The notes under the pieces: model-generated
Seen by the model: only the letters and a program-made list of their open reading frames with translations
Database searches by the model: none
What the model was told of the DNA's origin: nothing
Program-made: the position numbers and the translations under genes
Origin: Limnohabitans sp.
GTDB taxonomy: Bacteria > Pseudomonadota > Gammaproteobacteria > Burkholderiales > Burkholderiaceae_C
DNA: 45,161 nucleotides
Assembly: GCA_024642215.1 (NCBI GenBank)
Contig: JAHEBO010000007.1
Coordinates: 1-45,161 of the forward strand
Direction of reading: 5' to 3'
Part shown: one piece after another, positions 35,603 to 45,161 of the stretch
How positions within the stretch are numbered: the stretch's first letter is position 1
Layout of the letters: each line of letters opens with the position of its first letter

Positions 35603-36199
35603 TTAGAGCGATCCCTTGGTGGAAGGAATGATGCCCGCAGCGCGGGGGTCAATTTCGAGTGCGGCTCTCAAAGCACGTGCAAAGGCTTTGAACACGGTTT
35701 CGGCTTGGTGGTGCGCGTTGTCCCCGCGCAAATTGTCAATGTGCAAGGTGACCAAGGCATGGTTCACAAAGCCTTGGAAAAATTCGTGCATGAGCTGGGT
35801 GTCAAAGCCGCCCACCATGCCGCTGGTGAAAGGCACATGGTTGACCAAGCCAGGACGGCCCGAAAAATCGATGACGACGCGAGACAGCGCTTCGTCGAGA
35901 GGCACATAAGCGTGGCCATAACGGCGCAAACCCTTTTTATCGCCCACGGCTTGGGCAACGGCTTGGCCCAAAGTGATACCCACATCTTCCACGGTGTGGT
36001 GGCCGTCAATGTGCAGATCGCCTTTGGCATCGATTTCCAAATCGATGAGGCCGTGACGCGCAATTTGGTCCAACATGTGGTCGAAGAAACCAATGCCAGT
36101 GGACAGGCTGGCTTGACCAGTGCCATCTAAATTCACTTTGACGCGAATTTGGGTTTCTGCAGTTTTGCGCGTAACTTCTGCAACGCGGGGTGAGCTCAT
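35603..36199 (-). CDS. hisB: Imidazoleglycerol-phosphate dehydratase HisB
   Basis: This 198-residue Mn-dependent dehydratase has the metal motifs [24 protein letters not shown], and the second domain [19 protein letters not shown] with [15 protein letters not shown]. It is monofunctional: the histidinol-phosphatase domain of E. coli HisB is missing. No histidinol phosphatase is found in the window. It overlaps hisC by 4 bases. Confidence 0.98.
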   Translation of the reverse strand: MSSPRVAEVTRKTAETQIRVKVNLDGTGQASLSTGIGFFDHMLDQIARHGLIDLEIDAKGDLHIDGHHTVEDVGITLGQAVAQAVGDKKGLRRYGHAYVPLDEALSRVVIDFSGRPGLVNHVPFTSGMVGGFDTQLMHEFFQGFVNHALVTLHIDNLRGDNAHHQAETVFKAFARALRAALEIDPRAAGIIPSTKGSL

Positions 36200-37287
36200 A
36201 AAGATTCCTTGAGTGCTGTCAACATGCGTGCGTTTTCGTCGGGGGTTCCGACAGTGAGACGCAAGCAGTTGCCAAGCAATGGGTGCATTTTAGAAACGTT
36301 CTTGACCAAAATGCCTTTCGTTTTCATACCTTCGAAGCACTTTGTGGCGTCAGGCATACGAACCAGCAGCATATTGGCCTGACTTGGGAAAACTTGGACA
36401 CCTGGCAAAAGGGCCAGTGCTTGACTGAGTTTTTCTCGTTCTTGGCGAATTTGCACCGCTTGTTCGGCAAATACAGCCGCATGTTCCAGCGCAAACAAAG
36501 CACATTCGCAATTCAAAACGCTGATGTTGTAGGGCGGCCGCACTTTGTCGATTTCGGCAATCAAAGCCTTAGGCCCCACCATGTAACCCAGACGCACACC
36601 CGCCAAACCAAATTTGGACAGGGTGCGCATCAGCAGCACGTGGCCATGTTTCGCAACGCGGTCCATGTAAGTTTGGCTGGCAAAGGGCTGGTAAGCCTCG
36701 TCCATCACCACCAGGCCGCCTTGCTCGCCTTGGGCCACCACGATGCGTTCAATGACATCAGCATCCCACAAAGTGCCCGTGGGATTGTTGGGATAAGCCA
36801 AATAGACCACCGCCGGTTTGTGTGTGGCAATGGCGCTCAGCATGGCGGCTTCGTCCAACTCAAAGTTGGGGGTGAGGGGCACGCCGTGAAAGGTCACGCC
36901 TTGCAATTGCGCGCTCATGGCGTACATCACAAAGCCTGGCAGTGGCGCCAAAATGCTGGCCCCGGGCACATCGCAGGCCATCGAAATCAGCGTGATGAGT
37001 TCATCCGAGCCATTGCCCAGCATGATGTCAAAGCCTTCTGGCATGTGCGCATACTTGGCCAATTCGGCGCGCAAGACATTGATTCGATCGCCTGGGTAAC
37101 GATTGAGCGCCAAAGCGCCCAAACGCTCGCCCAATTGTTTTTGCAATGCGCTCGGCAAGCTGAAAGGATTTTCCATGGCGTCAAGCTTCACCATGCCGGT
37201 TGAATCTTGAATGGCATAGGCGTGCATGGACTGCACATCTTGACGAATGTGTTTCAGCCAAGCGGCGGAATTTTGGTTGGCACTCAT
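36196..37287 (-). CDS. hisC: Histidinol-phosphate aminotransferase HisC
   Basis: This 363-residue fold-type I PLP enzyme has the PLP lysine K225 in [22 protein letters not shown] and [10 protein letters not shown] are the other PLP-contact motifs. It transfers an amino group to imidazole acetol phosphate. It overlaps hisD by 4 bases upstream and hisB by 4 bases downstream, so the three are translationally coupled. Confidence 0.97.
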   Translation of the reverse strand: MSANQNSAAWLKHIRQDVQSMHAYAIQDSTGMVKLDAMENPFSLPSALQKQLGERLGALALNRYPGDRINVLRAELAKYAHMPEGFDIMLGNGSDELITLISMACDVPGASILAPLPGFVMYAMSAQLQGVTFHGVPLTPNFELDEAAMLSAIATHKPAVVYLAYPNNPTGTLWDADVIERIVVAQGEQGGLVVMDEAYQPFASQTYMDRVAKHGHVLLMRTLSKFGLAGVRLGYMVGPKALIAEIDKVRPPYNISVLNCECALFALEHAAVFAEQAVQIRQEREKLSQALALLPGVQVFPSQANMLLVRMPDATKCFEGMKTKGILVKNVSKMHPLLGNCLRLTVGTPDENARMLTALKESL

Positions 37288-38630
37288 GGTGTTTCTCTTT
37301 GCGGTGGCACTGGGTTCAGGCGCAACTCTGCAGCGCGGGCGTGGGCTTGCAAGCCTTCACCGTAGGCCAGCTCGGCAGCAATCAGACCCAAACTTTGCGC
37401 GCCTTTTTCGCTCACCTCAATGAGGCTAGAGCGCTTTTGAAAATCGTAAACACCCAAGGGCGATGAAAATCTTGCGGTGCCGCTGGTGGGCAACACGTGG
37501 TTGGGGCCTGCGCAGTAATCACCCAAGGACTCGCTGGTGAACGCGCCCAAGAAAATAGCACCCGCATGTTTGAGCAAAGGCTCCCACGCATGCGGATTGC
37601 GGCTGGACACTTCCAAGTGTTCGGGGGCAATGCGGTTGCTGATGTGGCAGGCCTCTTCCATGCTGCGCGTTTGAATGAGCGCGCCGCGGTCGTTCATGGA
37701 CTTGGCAATGATCTCTGCGCGCGGCAAGGTGGGCAGCAACTGATCGATGGCGGCTTGCACCTTGTCGATGTAGGCTGCATCGGGGCACAGCAAAATGCTT
37801 TGCGCCAACTCGTCGTGCTCGGCTTGTGAGAACAAGTCCATGGCCACCCACTCGGGCGGTGTGCTGCCATCGGCCAACACCAAAATTTCGCTGGGACCCG
37901 CAATCATGTCAATGCCTACCGTGCCAAAGACACGTTTCTTGGCGCTGGCCACATAGGCATTACCGGGGCCTGTGATTTTGTCGACCTTGGGCACCGTGGC
38001 CGTGCCAAATGCAAGCGCTGCAACGGCTTGCGCGCCACCGATGGTGAAGGCACGCGAGACGCCCGCCACATAGGCAGCTGCCAAGACCAAGGGATTCTTC
38101 ACGCCTTGTGGTGTGGGCACCACCATGATGATTTCTTCAACGCCGGCCACATGTGCCGGAATGGCGTTCATCAAGACCGATGATGGATAAGCCGCTTTGC
38201 CGCCGGGCACATAAATGCCCACGCGATCGAGTGGCGTGACTTTTTGGCCCAGCAAGGTGCCGTCTTCGTCTGTGTAAGACCAGCTTTCGCCCGAAGCTTT
38301 CTTTTGCGCTTCGTGGTAACTGCGAACACGCCGGGCCGCAGCTTGTAAAGCGTCTTTTTGCGCTGCGGGCAGGCCGTCAAAAGCGGCCTTGAGTTCTGCC
38401 TGCGTCAGCATCAAGGCCTGCATGTCTTTGGCATTGAGGCCATCGAAACGCTGGGTGTACTCAAGCACGGCCGCGTCACCGCGTTGTTGCACGTCGGCCA
38501 AAATTTCGGCCACGCGCGACTCAATGGCTGCATCGGCATCTGCGGACCAATGCAAGCGCTTTTGAAACGTGGCTTCAAAATCGGCATCGGTGGTGCTTAA
38601 ACGCAGAGCTTTGGCAACAAGCGCAGTCAT
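37284..38630 (-). CDS. hisD: Histidinol dehydrogenase HisD
   Basis: This 448-residue zinc- and NAD-dependent enzyme performs the last two steps of histidine synthesis. It shows [19 protein letters not shown], the signature [16 protein letters not shown], and [14 protein letters not shown] with the zinc ligands. [10 protein letters not shown] and [17 protein letters not shown] follow. The length is slightly above the E. coli enzyme (434) with a longer N-terminus. It lies 26 bases after hisG. Confidence 0.98.
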   Translation of the reverse strand: MTALVAKALRLSTTDADFEATFQKRLHWSADADAAIESRVAEILADVQQRGDAAVLEYTQRFDGLNAKDMQALMLTQAELKAAFDGLPAAQKDALQAAARRVRSYHEAQKKASGESWSYTDEDGTLLGQKVTPLDRVGIYVPGGKAAYPSSVLMNAIPAHVAGVEEIIMVVPTPQGVKNPLVLAAAYVAGVSRAFTIGGAQAVAALAFGTATVPKVDKITGPGNAYVASAKKRVFGTVGIDMIAGPSEILVLADGSTPPEWVAMDLFSQAEHDELAQSILLCPDAAYIDKVQAAIDQLLPTLPRAEIIAKSMNDRGALIQTRSMEEACHISNRIAPEHLEVSSRNPHAWEPLLKHAGAIFLGAFTSESLGDYCAGPNHVLPTSGTARFSSPLGVYDFQKRSSLIEVSEKGAQSLGLIAAELAYGEGLQAHARAAELRLNPVPPQRETP

Positions 38631-38656
38631 TGGTTTTCTCTTCAGTGTTGAAATGT

Positions 38657-39316
38657 TCAGGCTGCTTTGGCAGCTTGTCCCGCCGCCACTGCGCCTGCAA
38701 AGGCTTCAATGATGGCGCGGATGGGTTCTTGTTTGAGCTTGAGCGACGCTTGATTCACCACCAAGCGTGAGCTGATGTCCATGATGCGCTCCACTTCAAC
38801 AAGGTGGTTGGCTTTCAGGGTGCTGCCGGTCGACACCAAGTCAACGATGGCATCGGCCAAGCCTGTGAGGGGTGCCAACTCCATGCTGCCATAGAGTTTG
38901 ATCAAATCAACGTGCACACCTTTTTGCGCAAAAAATTCCCGCGCAATGTTGGTGTACTTGGTGGCCACTTTCAAGCGTGAACCCGAACGCACAGCTGTAG
39001 CGTAGTCAAAGTCTGCACGAACGGCCACACTCATGCGGCATTTGGCAATTTGCAAATCGAGGGGCTGGTACAAACCTTGGCCGCCGTGTTCAATCAGCGT
39101 GTCTTTGCCAGTGACGCCCAAATCTGCGCCGCCATATTCCACATAAGTCGGCACGTCAGTGGCACGCACCAAGACCACCCGAACGTTGGCTTGGTTGGTG
39201 GGCAAAATCAGTTTGCGCGAGGTTTCGGGATCTTCCAAAACTTCGATACCAGCGGCTTTGAGCAGCGGCAATGTTTCATCAAAAATGCGTCCTTTGGACA
39301 AGGCCAAGGTGATCAT
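38657..39316 (-). CDS. hisG: ATP phosphoribosyltransferase HisG, short form
   Basis: This 219-residue catalytic subunit of the first step of histidine synthesis contains [37 protein letters not shown] and the PRPP site [16 protein letters not shown]. It lacks the C-terminal histidine-binding domain of the long form (about 300 residues). It therefore should need the regulatory subunit HisZ, which is not in this window. It leads the his genes, 37 bases after murA. Confidence 0.97.
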   Translation of the reverse strand: MITLALSKGRIFDETLPLLKAAGIEVLEDPETSRKLILPTNQANVRVVLVRATDVPTYVEYGGADLGVTGKDTLIEHGGQGLYQPLDLQIAKCRMSVAVRADFDYATAVRSGSRLKVATKYTNIAREFFAQKGVHVDLIKLYGSMELAPLTGLADAIVDLVSTGSTLKANHLVEVERIMDISSRLVVNQASLKLKQEPIRAIIEAFAGAVAAGQAAKAA

Positions 39317-39353
39317 GTCAATTCCTGTTGTGAAGAGCGTTCACTTAAAGTTG

Positions 39354-40619
39354 TCACTTGGTGCGCTCAATCTGCGCGCCCACTTTGCGCAATTTGGCTT
39401 CCATGCGGTCATAGCCGCGGTCGAGGTGATAGATGCGATCAACAATGGTTTCGCCTTCTGCCACCAAACCGGCAATGACCAAACTGGCGGATGCGCGCAA
39501 GTCAGTGGCCATGACGGTGGCACCCGAGAGTTGGGGCACACCCTGCACCACAGACACCTTGCCGTCAATTTGAATGTTGGCACCCAAACGCACCAACTCG
39601 TTCACATGCATGAAACGGTTTTCAAAAATGGTTTCTGTGACTTTGCTGGTGCCATCGGCAATGCAATTGAGTGCCATGAATTGGGCTTGCATGTCGGTAG
39701 GGAACCCTGGGTATTCGGTGGTTCTGAAACTCTGCGCCTTCATGCGGCCTGTGGCTTTGACACGCACAAAGTCGGCGCCGACTTCAATGGTGGCACCGGC
39801 ATCTCGCAGCTTGTCGATCACGGCATCCATGTGGTCACCGCGCGCATGCTTTAACACCACATCGCCACCTGTGGCAGCCACTGCACACAAAAAGGTTCCG
39901 GCTTCAATCCGATCGGCCACCACGGCGTGATCGCAGCCCGTCAAGGACTCAACGCCTTGAATGTGGATGCGACTGGTGCCGTGGCCTTCGATTTTGGCGC
40001 CCATGCGAATGAGCATTTCGGCCAAGTCTGGAATTTCGGGTTCTTGGGCGGCGTTTTCTAAGACGGTTTCGCCTTCAGCCAAAGCAGCCGCCATCAGGAA
40101 GTTTTCAGTGCCCGTGACAGTAACCATGTCGGTGGCAATGCGGGCGCCCTTCAGACGCGTGCGACCGTTGGCCAAACTGGCCACCATGTACCCATGCTCA
40201 ACGGCAATTTGCGCACCCATGGCTTGCAAGCCTTTGATGTGCTGGTCTACCGGACGCGACCCAATGGCACAACCGCCAGGCAATGACACGCGGGCTTCAC
40301 CAAAGCGCGCCAGCAAAGGGCCCAACGCCAACACGGAGGCACGCATGGTTTTCACCATCTCGTAAGGCGCTTCGGGATTGTTCAGGGCGCCGGCGTTTAA
40401 ATGGACCGTGCCATCTTCTTCGTGCGAGCAAGAAACACCCATGTTGCGAATGAGCTTGAGCATGGTGCTGACATCTTGCAACTTAGGCACATTGCGCAGC
40501 ACCACAGGCTGTGCGGTGAGCAATGCCGCACACAGTTCTGGCAAGGCTGCATTTTTGGCGCCTGAGATGTCAATGACGCCATTCAATGAATGACCGCCTC
40601 GAATGATGAGTTTGTCCAT
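39354..40619 (-). CDS. murA: UDP-N-acetylglucosamine 1-carboxyvinyltransferase MurA
   Basis: This 421-residue enzyme of the first committed step of peptidoglycan synthesis has the catalytic cysteine C117 in [15 protein letters not shown], the usual fosfomycin target. K22 and N23 lie in [22 protein letters not shown] and the [20 protein letters not shown]-terminus are typical. It is co-directional between the BolA gene and hisG. Confidence 0.98.
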   Translation of the reverse strand: MDKLIIRGGHSLNGVIDISGAKNAALPELCAALLTAQPVVLRNVPKLQDVSTMLKLIRNMGVSCSHEEDGTVHLNAGALNNPEAPYEMVKTMRASVLALGPLLARFGEARVSLPGGCAIGSRPVDQHIKGLQAMGAQIAVEHGYMVASLANGRTRLKGARIATDMVTVTGTENFLMAAALAEGETVLENAAQEPEIPDLAEMLIRMGAKIEGHGTSRIHIQGVESLTGCDHAVVADRIEAGTFLCAVAATGGDVVLKHARGDHMDAVIDKLRDAGATIEVGADFVRVKATGRMKAQSFRTTEYPGFPTDMQAQFMALNCIADGTSKVTETIFENRFMHVNELVRLGANIQIDGKVSVVQGVPQLSGATVMATDLRASASLVIAGLVAEGETIVDRIYHLDRGYDRMEAKLRKVGAQIERTK

Positions 40620-40655
40620 GTTGTCTGTGTTTGGTATTTCGGTAAAAGCGAAGGA

Positions 40656-40898
40656 TCAAGCCTTCGCTTTGGCCCATTCAGCGGGCGTGAAAGTTTTCAT
40701 CGACAAGGCGTGCACTTCGTCGTTTTGCATTTTGTTGCCCAGGGTGGCATACACCTTTTGATGGCGCGCAATGAGTCGCAGGCCTTCAAATTGGTCAGAC
40801 ACCACCACGGCTTGCCAATGCCGGCCATCGCCATCCACTTCGAGGTGTTGGCATGCCAGGCCTGCGGCAATCATGGCTTGAATTTGTTCTGCTGTCAT
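40656..40898 (-). CDS. ibaG: BolA-family protein (IbaG/YrbA-like)
   Basis: This 80-residue BolA domain protein has an alpha-beta KH-like fold: GLACQHLEVDGDGRHWQAVVVSDQFEGL, followed by RHQKVYATLG and VHALSMKTFTP. The conserved C-terminal His lies in DEVHALS. Such proteins pair with glutaredoxins and iron-sulfur clusters. The position between mla genes and murA is the same as for yrbA/ibaG in E. coli, which supports IbaG. Confidence 0.9.
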   Translation of the reverse strand: MTAEQIQAMIAAGLACQHLEVDGDGRHWQAVVVSDQFEGLRLIARHQKVYATLGNKMQNDEVHALSMKTFTPAEWAKAKA

Positions 40899-40923
40899 GT
40901 TGAGTGGCGGATGGTGAATCGAA

Positions 40924-41679
40924 TCAGCCTCGGATCTTGTAGCCGGTTTTCAGCAATTGAATTGCCAAAGTACCTACAGCCAACAAGGCCACAGAGACCA
41001 CGGCCAAACTGGTCCAAGGCGACACATCGCTTTGACCAAAGAAGCCGTATCGAAACCCGTCGATCATGTAAAAGAAAGGGTTTAAATGACTCAAGCCTTG
41101 CCAGAAAGAAGGCAGGGAATGAATGGAATAAAACACGCCGGACAAGAAGGTCATGGGCATGATCACAAAACTTTGAAAGGCTGCCATTTGGTCAAATTTT
41201 TCGGACCACAAGCCTGCGACCAATCCTAAAGTGCCCAGCAAAGCAGCACCCAGAAAGGCAAAAACAAAAATCCAAACCGGCGCTTGATATTGCAAAGGTG
41301 CAAACCATACTGTGACGGCAAACACACCCAATCCAACCGCCAAACCACGCAACATGGCAGAGCCCACATAGGCCACAAACCAATGCCAGTGCGACAAAGG
41401 CGTGAGCAACAAAAATACCAAGTTGCCCATGATTTTGCTTTGAACCAAACTGGACGAACTGTTCGCGAAGGCGTTTTGAAGCACACTCATCATGATGAGA
41501 CCGGGCAACAAAAAGGCGGTGTAAGGCACGCTGTCGTAGACCTTCACATGGTCTTCGAGCACATGGCCAAAAATCATCATGTACAGCACGGATGTGAGCA
41601 CTGGCGCTGCAATGGTCTGAAACGCGACCTTCCAGAAACGCAACACTTCTTTGTAAAACAACATGCGCCAGCCGTTCAT
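40924..41679 (-). CDS. ABC-2 type exporter permease (YadH-like)
   Basis: This 251-residue permease has six membrane segments, including TIAAPVLTSVLYMMIFGHVL, YTAFLLPGLIMMSVLQNAF, AVGLGVFAVTVWF, and LGAALLGTLGLVAGLW. ABC-2 motif regions include PMTFLSGVFYSIHSLPSFWQ and LNPFFYMIDGFRYGF. It partners with the adjacent ATPase, overlapping it by 4 bases. The substrate is unknown; location next to mla genes hints at an envelope lipid or polysaccharide, by context only. Confidence 0.9.
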   Translation of the reverse strand: MNGWRMLFYKEVLRFWKVAFQTIAAPVLTSVLYMMIFGHVLEDHVKVYDSVPYTAFLLPGLIMMSVLQNAFANSSSSLVQSKIMGNLVFLLLTPLSHWHWFVAYVGSAMLRGLAVGLGVFAVTVWFAPLQYQAPVWIFVFAFLGAALLGTLGLVAGLWSEKFDQMAAFQSFVIMPMTFLSGVFYSIHSLPSFWQGLSHLNPFFYMIDGFRYGFFGQSDVSPWTSLAVVSVALLAVGTLAIQLLKTGYKIRG

Positions 41680-42593
41680 GCTTGCCCCTCAGCCATCACA
41701 TCCAAAAACACATCTTCTAAATCGGCCTTGCGAATTTCAACGTCTTCGGCCACAAGGCCGGCTTGTCGCACGGCTGCCAAATAGGTTTCAATTTCAACCG
41801 CATCATGCGCAGGGAATTGAACGATGCGTCCCGTGATGCGCGCCTTGGCCGCTAACTCAGCAGGCAACTGGCCATCAATTTTGAAACGCAACACATTGCT
41901 GGAAGCAGACTTGAGCAACTCGGACGTGCTGGCCAAGGCCAACACGCGCCCTTGCTTGAGCATGGCCAAACGACCACACAAGGCTTCTGCCTCTTCCAAA
42001 TAATGCGTGGTGAGCAGCACTGTGCTGCCTTCGCGGTTGAGCTTGGCCACAAACTGCCACAAGGTTTGACGCAACTCGACATCCACACCGGCTGTGGGTT
42101 CATCCAACACAATGACACGGGGTTTGTGCACCAAAGCTTGAGCAACCAGCACACGGCGCTTCATGCCGCCCGACAGTTGACGCATGTTGGCATTGGCTTT
42201 GTCGGCCAAGCCCAGGCTTTCTAGCAATTCATCAATCCAGGCGTCGTTTTTCTTGACGCCGAAATAACCCGATTGAAATTGCAAAGCCTCTCGCACAGAG
42301 AAAAAGGGGTCGAACACCAACTCTTGTGGCACCACACCCAAGAGGCGGCGGCTTTGGGCATAGTCGGCTTGAACATCGTGACCATGCACCAAGACACGGC
42401 CCTCGCTGGCTTTGGCAAGACCTGCCAAGATGCTGATGAGCGTGGTTTTGCCGGCGCCGTTGGGGCCAAGCAGGCCAAAAAATTCACCCTCTTCAATGTC
42501 AAAACTGACATTGTTCAGAGCCTTGAAAGGCGCACTGCCAGCAGATTTGGCAGGGAATGTTTTGGAAACGGATTGAAAAGAGATGGCGGGCAT
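41676..42593 (-). CDS. ABC exporter ATPase (YadG-like)
   Basis: This 305-residue ATP-binding subunit has Walker A GPNGAGKTT, Q-loop at VVPQELVFDPFF, signature LSGGMKRRV, Walker B VIVLDEPTAGVD and switch His in LLTTHYLEEAEAL. A C-terminal extension of about 90 residues after the ATPase core is typical of this DrrA/CcmA-type group. It is followed by its permease with ATGA overlap. Confidence 0.94.
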   Translation of the reverse strand: MPAISFQSVSKTFPAKSAGSAPFKALNNVSFDIEEGEFFGLLGPNGAGKTTLISILAGLAKASEGRVLVHGHDVQADYAQSRRLLGVVPQELVFDPFFSVREALQFQSGYFGVKKNDAWIDELLESLGLADKANANMRQLSGGMKRRVLVAQALVHKPRVIVLDEPTAGVDVELRQTLWQFVAKLNREGSTVLLTTHYLEEAEALCGRLAMLKQGRVLALASTSELLKSASSNVLRFKIDGQLPAELAAKARITGRIVQFPAHDAVEIETYLAAVRQAGLVAEDVEIRKADLEDVFLDVMAEGQA

Positions 42594-42611
42594 GAGCCCT
42601 CTATTTTACGG

Positions 42612-42896
42612 CTATGCGCTTTCGACCAAGAGCTCTGAGACCCCATAAAGCGTAGCCAATTCACGTAATTTGACCGGGAACTGCTTGAATTTCAGAGTTT
42701 TGGTCAAACTTTCGGCTTGGCGACGGCATCCCAGCAGCACAGCCAAGGCGGAAGAATCGAAATTGGCCAATTGGCCAGCCTCAATTTCGACCTCTTGTTC
42801 GGGGCTGTTTTGAATTTGCACCTGCAACTGTGCCAAACACGCCGCAGCGTTGCCATGGCGCAAGTCAGCAGGAAGAATCAGGCGTGCAGTGGACAT
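42612..42896 (-). CDS. mlaB: STAS-domain protein MlaB
   Basis: This 94-residue single STAS domain contains LPADLRHGNAAACLAQLQ and the conserved FDSSALAVLLGCRR helix start with the Ser-Ser pair. In the Mla pathway it binds the MlaF ATPase and controls MlaFEDB activity. It lies 18 bases after mlaC. The assignment relies on context as much as on sequence. Confidence 0.85.
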   Translation of the reverse strand: MSTARLILPADLRHGNAAACLAQLQVQIQNSPEQEVEIEAGQLANFDSSALAVLLGCRRQAESLTKTLKFKQFPVKLRELATLYGVSELLVESA

Positions 42897-42914
42897 GCTG
42901 TCAGACTTGGGTGA

Positions 42915-43553
42915 TTAAGCTTTTTTGGCGTTGGACTTGTTGCGATCCGACAAGCTTTTGATCAAACCGTCGACGCCGCCCGCGTTGATTTCTTTTGAAA
43001 ACTGCGAACGGTAGTTTTCGACCAGCCAAATGCCCAAGACGTTGAGGTCAAAAATTTTCCAGCCTGCGCCCTCACCTGGTGTTTTTTCCAAGCGGTAGTC
43101 GAGTTGAATGGGTTCGCCCTTGCCTTTGACTTCGGTTTGAACCACCAAGTTTTTGTCGTCGCTGGCACCACGCAAGGGCTTGACTTCAATGACTTGGTCG
43201 TTGATTTGGCTCAGGGCGCCCGAGTATGTGCGAATCAGCAACAATTTGAATTCTTCTTGCAAACGGTCTTGCTGCTCGGGTGTGGCTTTGCGCCAGCCAG
43301 GTCCGGTGGCCAAAGCGGTCATGCGGCGAAAATTGACGTGTTGCATCAACTTGCTGTCGACCAATTGCATGGTTTTGTTGATGTCACCGGCTTTGATGCC
43401 TTTGTCAGCACGAACAGCATCCAAGGTTTCATTGGAAATGCGTTTGACAAAAGCATCGGGCGCCTCGTCGGCAGCCAACACAGTGCCAGCACCGCACATC
43501 AGGCCCAGCACCATGAAAAAACGGAAGAGAGAGTTCAGAAAATTGCGATTCAT
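42915..43553 (-). CDS. mlaC: Periplasmic phospholipid-binding protein MlaC
   Basis: This 212-residue Ttg2D/MlaC protein has a signal peptide (FFMVLGLMCGAGTVLA, before ADEAPD). It contains HVNFRRMTALATGPGWRKATPEQQDRLQEEFKLLL and the C-terminal WKIFDLNVLGIWLVENYRSQF. It ferries phospholipids between MlaA and the MlaFEDB complex. An unusual hairpin precedes it. Confidence 0.95.
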   Translation of the reverse strand: MNRNFLNSLFRFFMVLGLMCGAGTVLAADEAPDAFVKRISNETLDAVRADKGIKAGDINKTMQLVDSKLMQHVNFRRMTALATGPGWRKATPEQQDRLQEEFKLLLIRTYSGALSQINDQVIEVKPLRGASDDKNLVVQTEVKGKGEPIQLDYRLEKTPGEGAGWKIFDLNVLGIWLVENYRSQFSKEINAGGVDGLIKSLSDRNKSNAKKA

Positions 43554-43566
43554 AAGGGTCCATCAT

Positions 43567-43585
43567 AAAGAGCGTCTTGCTCTTT
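43567..43585. other. Hairpin between mlaA and mlaC
   Basis: AAAGAGC and GCTCTTT form a perfect 7-bp inverted repeat around 5 bases, just upstream of the mlaC start. Reading leftward, no T run follows, so it may act as an mRNA stabiliser or processing site rather than a terminator. Confidence 0.4.
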
Positions 43586-43640
43586 AACGCGCCAGCTTTC
43601 AAAAAGTTGATTAAACCACTGGCGGCAATTCAAATTTGGA

Positions 43641-44441
43641 CTAAGGTTTTACGGCGGGAGGCTCAGGCACTGGCGGCACGGCAGAACCTGCAGTCGGCTG
43701 ATTGGGTGCCACCATGGGAGCAGGTTGATCGGGGTCGTCAAAGTCGTCCATCATGGGCGGATTGCCATCGTAAATGTCGTTCAGTCGCTTTTGCAAATAG
43801 GCATCACGCGTGAAGGTATAGGGGTCTAAAGAGGCCTGTTTAACGGCATCTGACAAAGACAAATAACGCTCGCGCTTGTCGGTGAGGCGCAGCATGGTGA
43901 GGGTGTTGCGGGCCCCAATGTCGCTGACTTGTTGGTTCACATCTGTTTTGGTGTCGACCCACAAGCCCACACTGTCGCGAACAGTAGATGGGCCAAAAAA
44001 TGGCAATACCATGTAGGGGCCAGATGACACGCCCCAAAACGCCATGGTTTGGCCAAAATCTTCCTTGTGCTTGTCAATGCGCAACTCAGTGGCCCAATCG
44101 ATGATGCCGCCCAAGCCTGCTGTGGTGTTGATCGCAACGCGCATGGCATTGCGGGAAGCAGCTTCCAACTTCAACTGTGCCAGGCTGTTGAAAACAGACA
44201 TCACGTCACTTTGATTGCTGAAAAAATTGCTGATGCCCTTTCGCACCACCGTGGGCAATACCTCGCCGTAAAAAACAGCCACAGGCCGCAACACCAAATC
44301 GTCTGCCAAGTCGTTGAAAGCCGTGACTTTGCGGTTCATGGGCTCCAAGGGGTCGCTGGGATCGGGACCTCGCAAAGAGGCGCACCCTTGCAACAGCAAG
44401 AGTGCCACTGCTGAACAGACAAGGCGCCAACGCATCATCAT
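43641..44441 (-). CDS. mlaA: Outer-membrane lipoprotein MlaA (VacJ)
   Basis: This 266-residue lipoprotein removes mislocalised phospholipids from the outer leaflet. It has a lipobox LLLLQGC after MMMRWRLVCSAVA, then DPLEPMNRKVTAFND, typical of VacJ, and AVAINTTAGLGGIIDWA-like and GPYMVLPFFGPSTVRDSVG motifs. A disordered proline-rich tail ends the protein. The triple Met start begins right after the mlaD TAA. In E. coli mlaA is elsewhere on the chromosome; here it is inside the operon. Confidence 0.95.
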   Translation of the reverse strand: MMMRWRLVCSAVALLLLQGCASLRGPDPSDPLEPMNRKVTAFNDLADDLVLRPVAVFYGEVLPTVVRKGISNFFSNQSDVMSVFNSLAQLKLEAASRNAMRVAINTTAGLGGIIDWATELRIDKHKEDFGQTMAFWGVSSGPYMVLPFFGPSTVRDSVGLWVDTKTDVNQQVSDIGARNTLTMLRLTDKRERYLSLSDAVKQASLDPYTFTRDAYLQKRLNDIYDGNPPMMDDFDDPDQPAPMVAPNQPTAGSAVPPVPEPPAVKP

Positions 44442-44924
44442 TTACTTTCCGGCTGCGGGCGTGGCAGCGTCTGATGCTTTGCTGTACAAAAATTGGCTGA
44501 TGAGATTCTCAAGCACCACGGCAGACTGGGTAGAACCAATGTTGTCCCCTGCGACCAAGTTTTTCTCATCGGCCCCCGCCACAATGCCCACATATTGCTC
44601 GCCCAGCAAACCACTGGTGAGGATTTTCAACGAACTGTCTTTGGGAAATGCGTATTTGTTTTCCAACGCCAAACTGACCTTGGCTTGGTAACTGTCGTCG
44701 TCAAATTGGATACTGTCCACACGCCCCACCACCACGCCGGCGCTTTTCACCGCGGCACCTTTCTTGAGACCGCCGATGTTGTCAAACTTGGCCGTGACGG
44801 TGTAGTCTTTGTTCCAACTGAACTGCAGCAAATTGGCCGACTTGAGAGCCAAGAACAGCACTGCTGCCAAACCAATCAACACAAACAGACCAACCCACAC
44901 ATCATTTTTTGAACGTTGCATCAC
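44442..44924 (-). CDS. mlaD: Phospholipid-transport MCE protein MlaD
   Basis: This 160-residue inner-membrane-anchored MCE protein has an N-terminal membrane helix (VWVGLFVLIGLAAVLFLAL) and an MCE domain with FDNIGGLKKGAAVKSAGVVVGRV. KILTSGLLGEQYVGI is the conserved pore-loop region. It forms the hexameric channel of MlaFEDB. It starts 8 bases before the mlaE stop side and is followed directly by mlaA. Confidence 0.95.
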   Translation of the reverse strand: MMQRSKNDVWVGLFVLIGLAAVLFLALKSANLLQFSWNKDYTVTAKFDNIGGLKKGAAVKSAGVVVGRVDSIQFDDDSYQAKVSLALENKYAFPKDSSLKILTSGLLGEQYVGIVAGADEKNLVAGDNIGSTQSAVVLENLISQFLYSKASDAATPAAGK

Positions 44925-44931
44925 GTCCTCC

Positions 44932-45161
44932 TTAAATGCTGAACATCATCACAGTGAGGATGAAGTCCAGCCCCAACACTGACAAAGAAGAAATCACCAC
45001 GCTGCGCGTTGTTGCGGAAGCCACACCTTCTGGCGTGGGTTGTGCCACATAGCCTTGCAGCAGCGCAATGAAGGTGACCGCAATGCCAAACACCACACTT
45101 TTGATCATGCCATTGCCAACGTCTTTGAAGACATCGACGCCGCTTTGCATTTGGCTCCAGA
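44932..45161 (-). CDS. mlaE: Phospholipid ABC permease MlaE (5' part outside window)
   Basis: This is the C-terminal part of the MlaE/YrbE permease; the frame stays open to the window edge. The last 75 or so residues contain [15 protein letters not shown] and [29 protein letters not shown], the typical end of MlaE with conserved TTRSVV. An internal Met at 45150 is not the start. The upstream mlaF ATPase is expected beyond the window. Confidence 0.93.
   Translation of the reverse strand, partial: WSQMQSGVDVFKDVGNGMIKSVVFGIAVTFIALLQGYVAQPTPEGVASATTRSVVISSLSVLGLDFILTVMMFSI

Noticed and set aside
36283..37203. Plus-strand 306-codon open frame opposite hisC
   Set aside because: Antisense shadow of hisC; low-complexity His/Gln-rich translation and no ribosome-binding site logic.
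44314..44691. Plus-strand 125-codon frame opposite mlaA/mlaD
   Set aside because: Spans the junction of two well-supported genes in antisense, with no domain.

Overview
The window is ordinary chromosome of a Burkholderiales betaproteobacterium, most likely Comamonadaceae (Limnohabitans/Rhodoferax-like). This is inferred from gene orders typical of that group (rplU-rpmA-obgE with divergent ispB, pilBCD-coaE-zapD-yacG, argJ-secA, petABC-sspAB, mla-murA-his-hinT-tat) and from the protein sequences. No database search was run. Coding density is very high, and I see no prophage, insertion sequence or CRISPR array.

Left part (1-9.5 kb): obgE (cut by the window edge), rpmA and rplU run leftward and ispB runs rightward. 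A leftward pair, a PLP-dependent threonine/serine dehydratase and a secreted SUMF1-domain protein, is divergent from a two-subunit molybdenum hydroxylase of the isoquinoline 1-oxidoreductase type. The gap between them holds a perfect FNR/Crp-type palindrome. Next come less familiar leftward genes: a winged-helix protein, a membrane protein translationally coupled to a papain/transglutaminase-like protein, and a small secreted protein built of three 23-residue cysteine repeats.

Middle (9.5-29.8 kb): a YebC-family regulator, a small secreted protein, a candidate structured small RNA, a methyltransferase, and the type IV pilus genes pilB-pilC-pilD running into coaE, zapD and yacG. Facing them are mutT, a DUF815 ATPase, argJ and secA, with dciA divergent from secA. 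Then follow tRNA-Thr(UGU), sspB-sspA, the cytochrome bc1 genes petA-petB-petC, pdxA, a Nif3-family gene, and a divergent DegS-like protease.

Right part (29.8-45.2 kb): one leftward run of 23 genes reads mlaE-D-A-C-B, a YadGH-type ABC exporter, a BolA protein, murA, hisG-D-C-B-H-A, a hexose-6-phosphate mutarotase, hisF-I-E, hinT and tatA-B-C. It joins outer-membrane lipid asymmetry, peptidoglycan precursor synthesis, histidine synthesis and Tat export. Two probable Tat clients, the Rieske protein and the molybdenum hydroxylase large subunit, lie in the same window.

The most novel-looking element is a leftward small-RNA candidate at about 10675-10830. It has a clear sigma70-type promoter, several hairpins, an anti-Shine-Dalgarno ACCUCC in a predicted loop, and a strong intrinsic terminator. 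Second-tier items are the cysteine-repeat protein, the papain-like/membrane pair, the FNR-type box, and a mutarotase embedded in the his operon.
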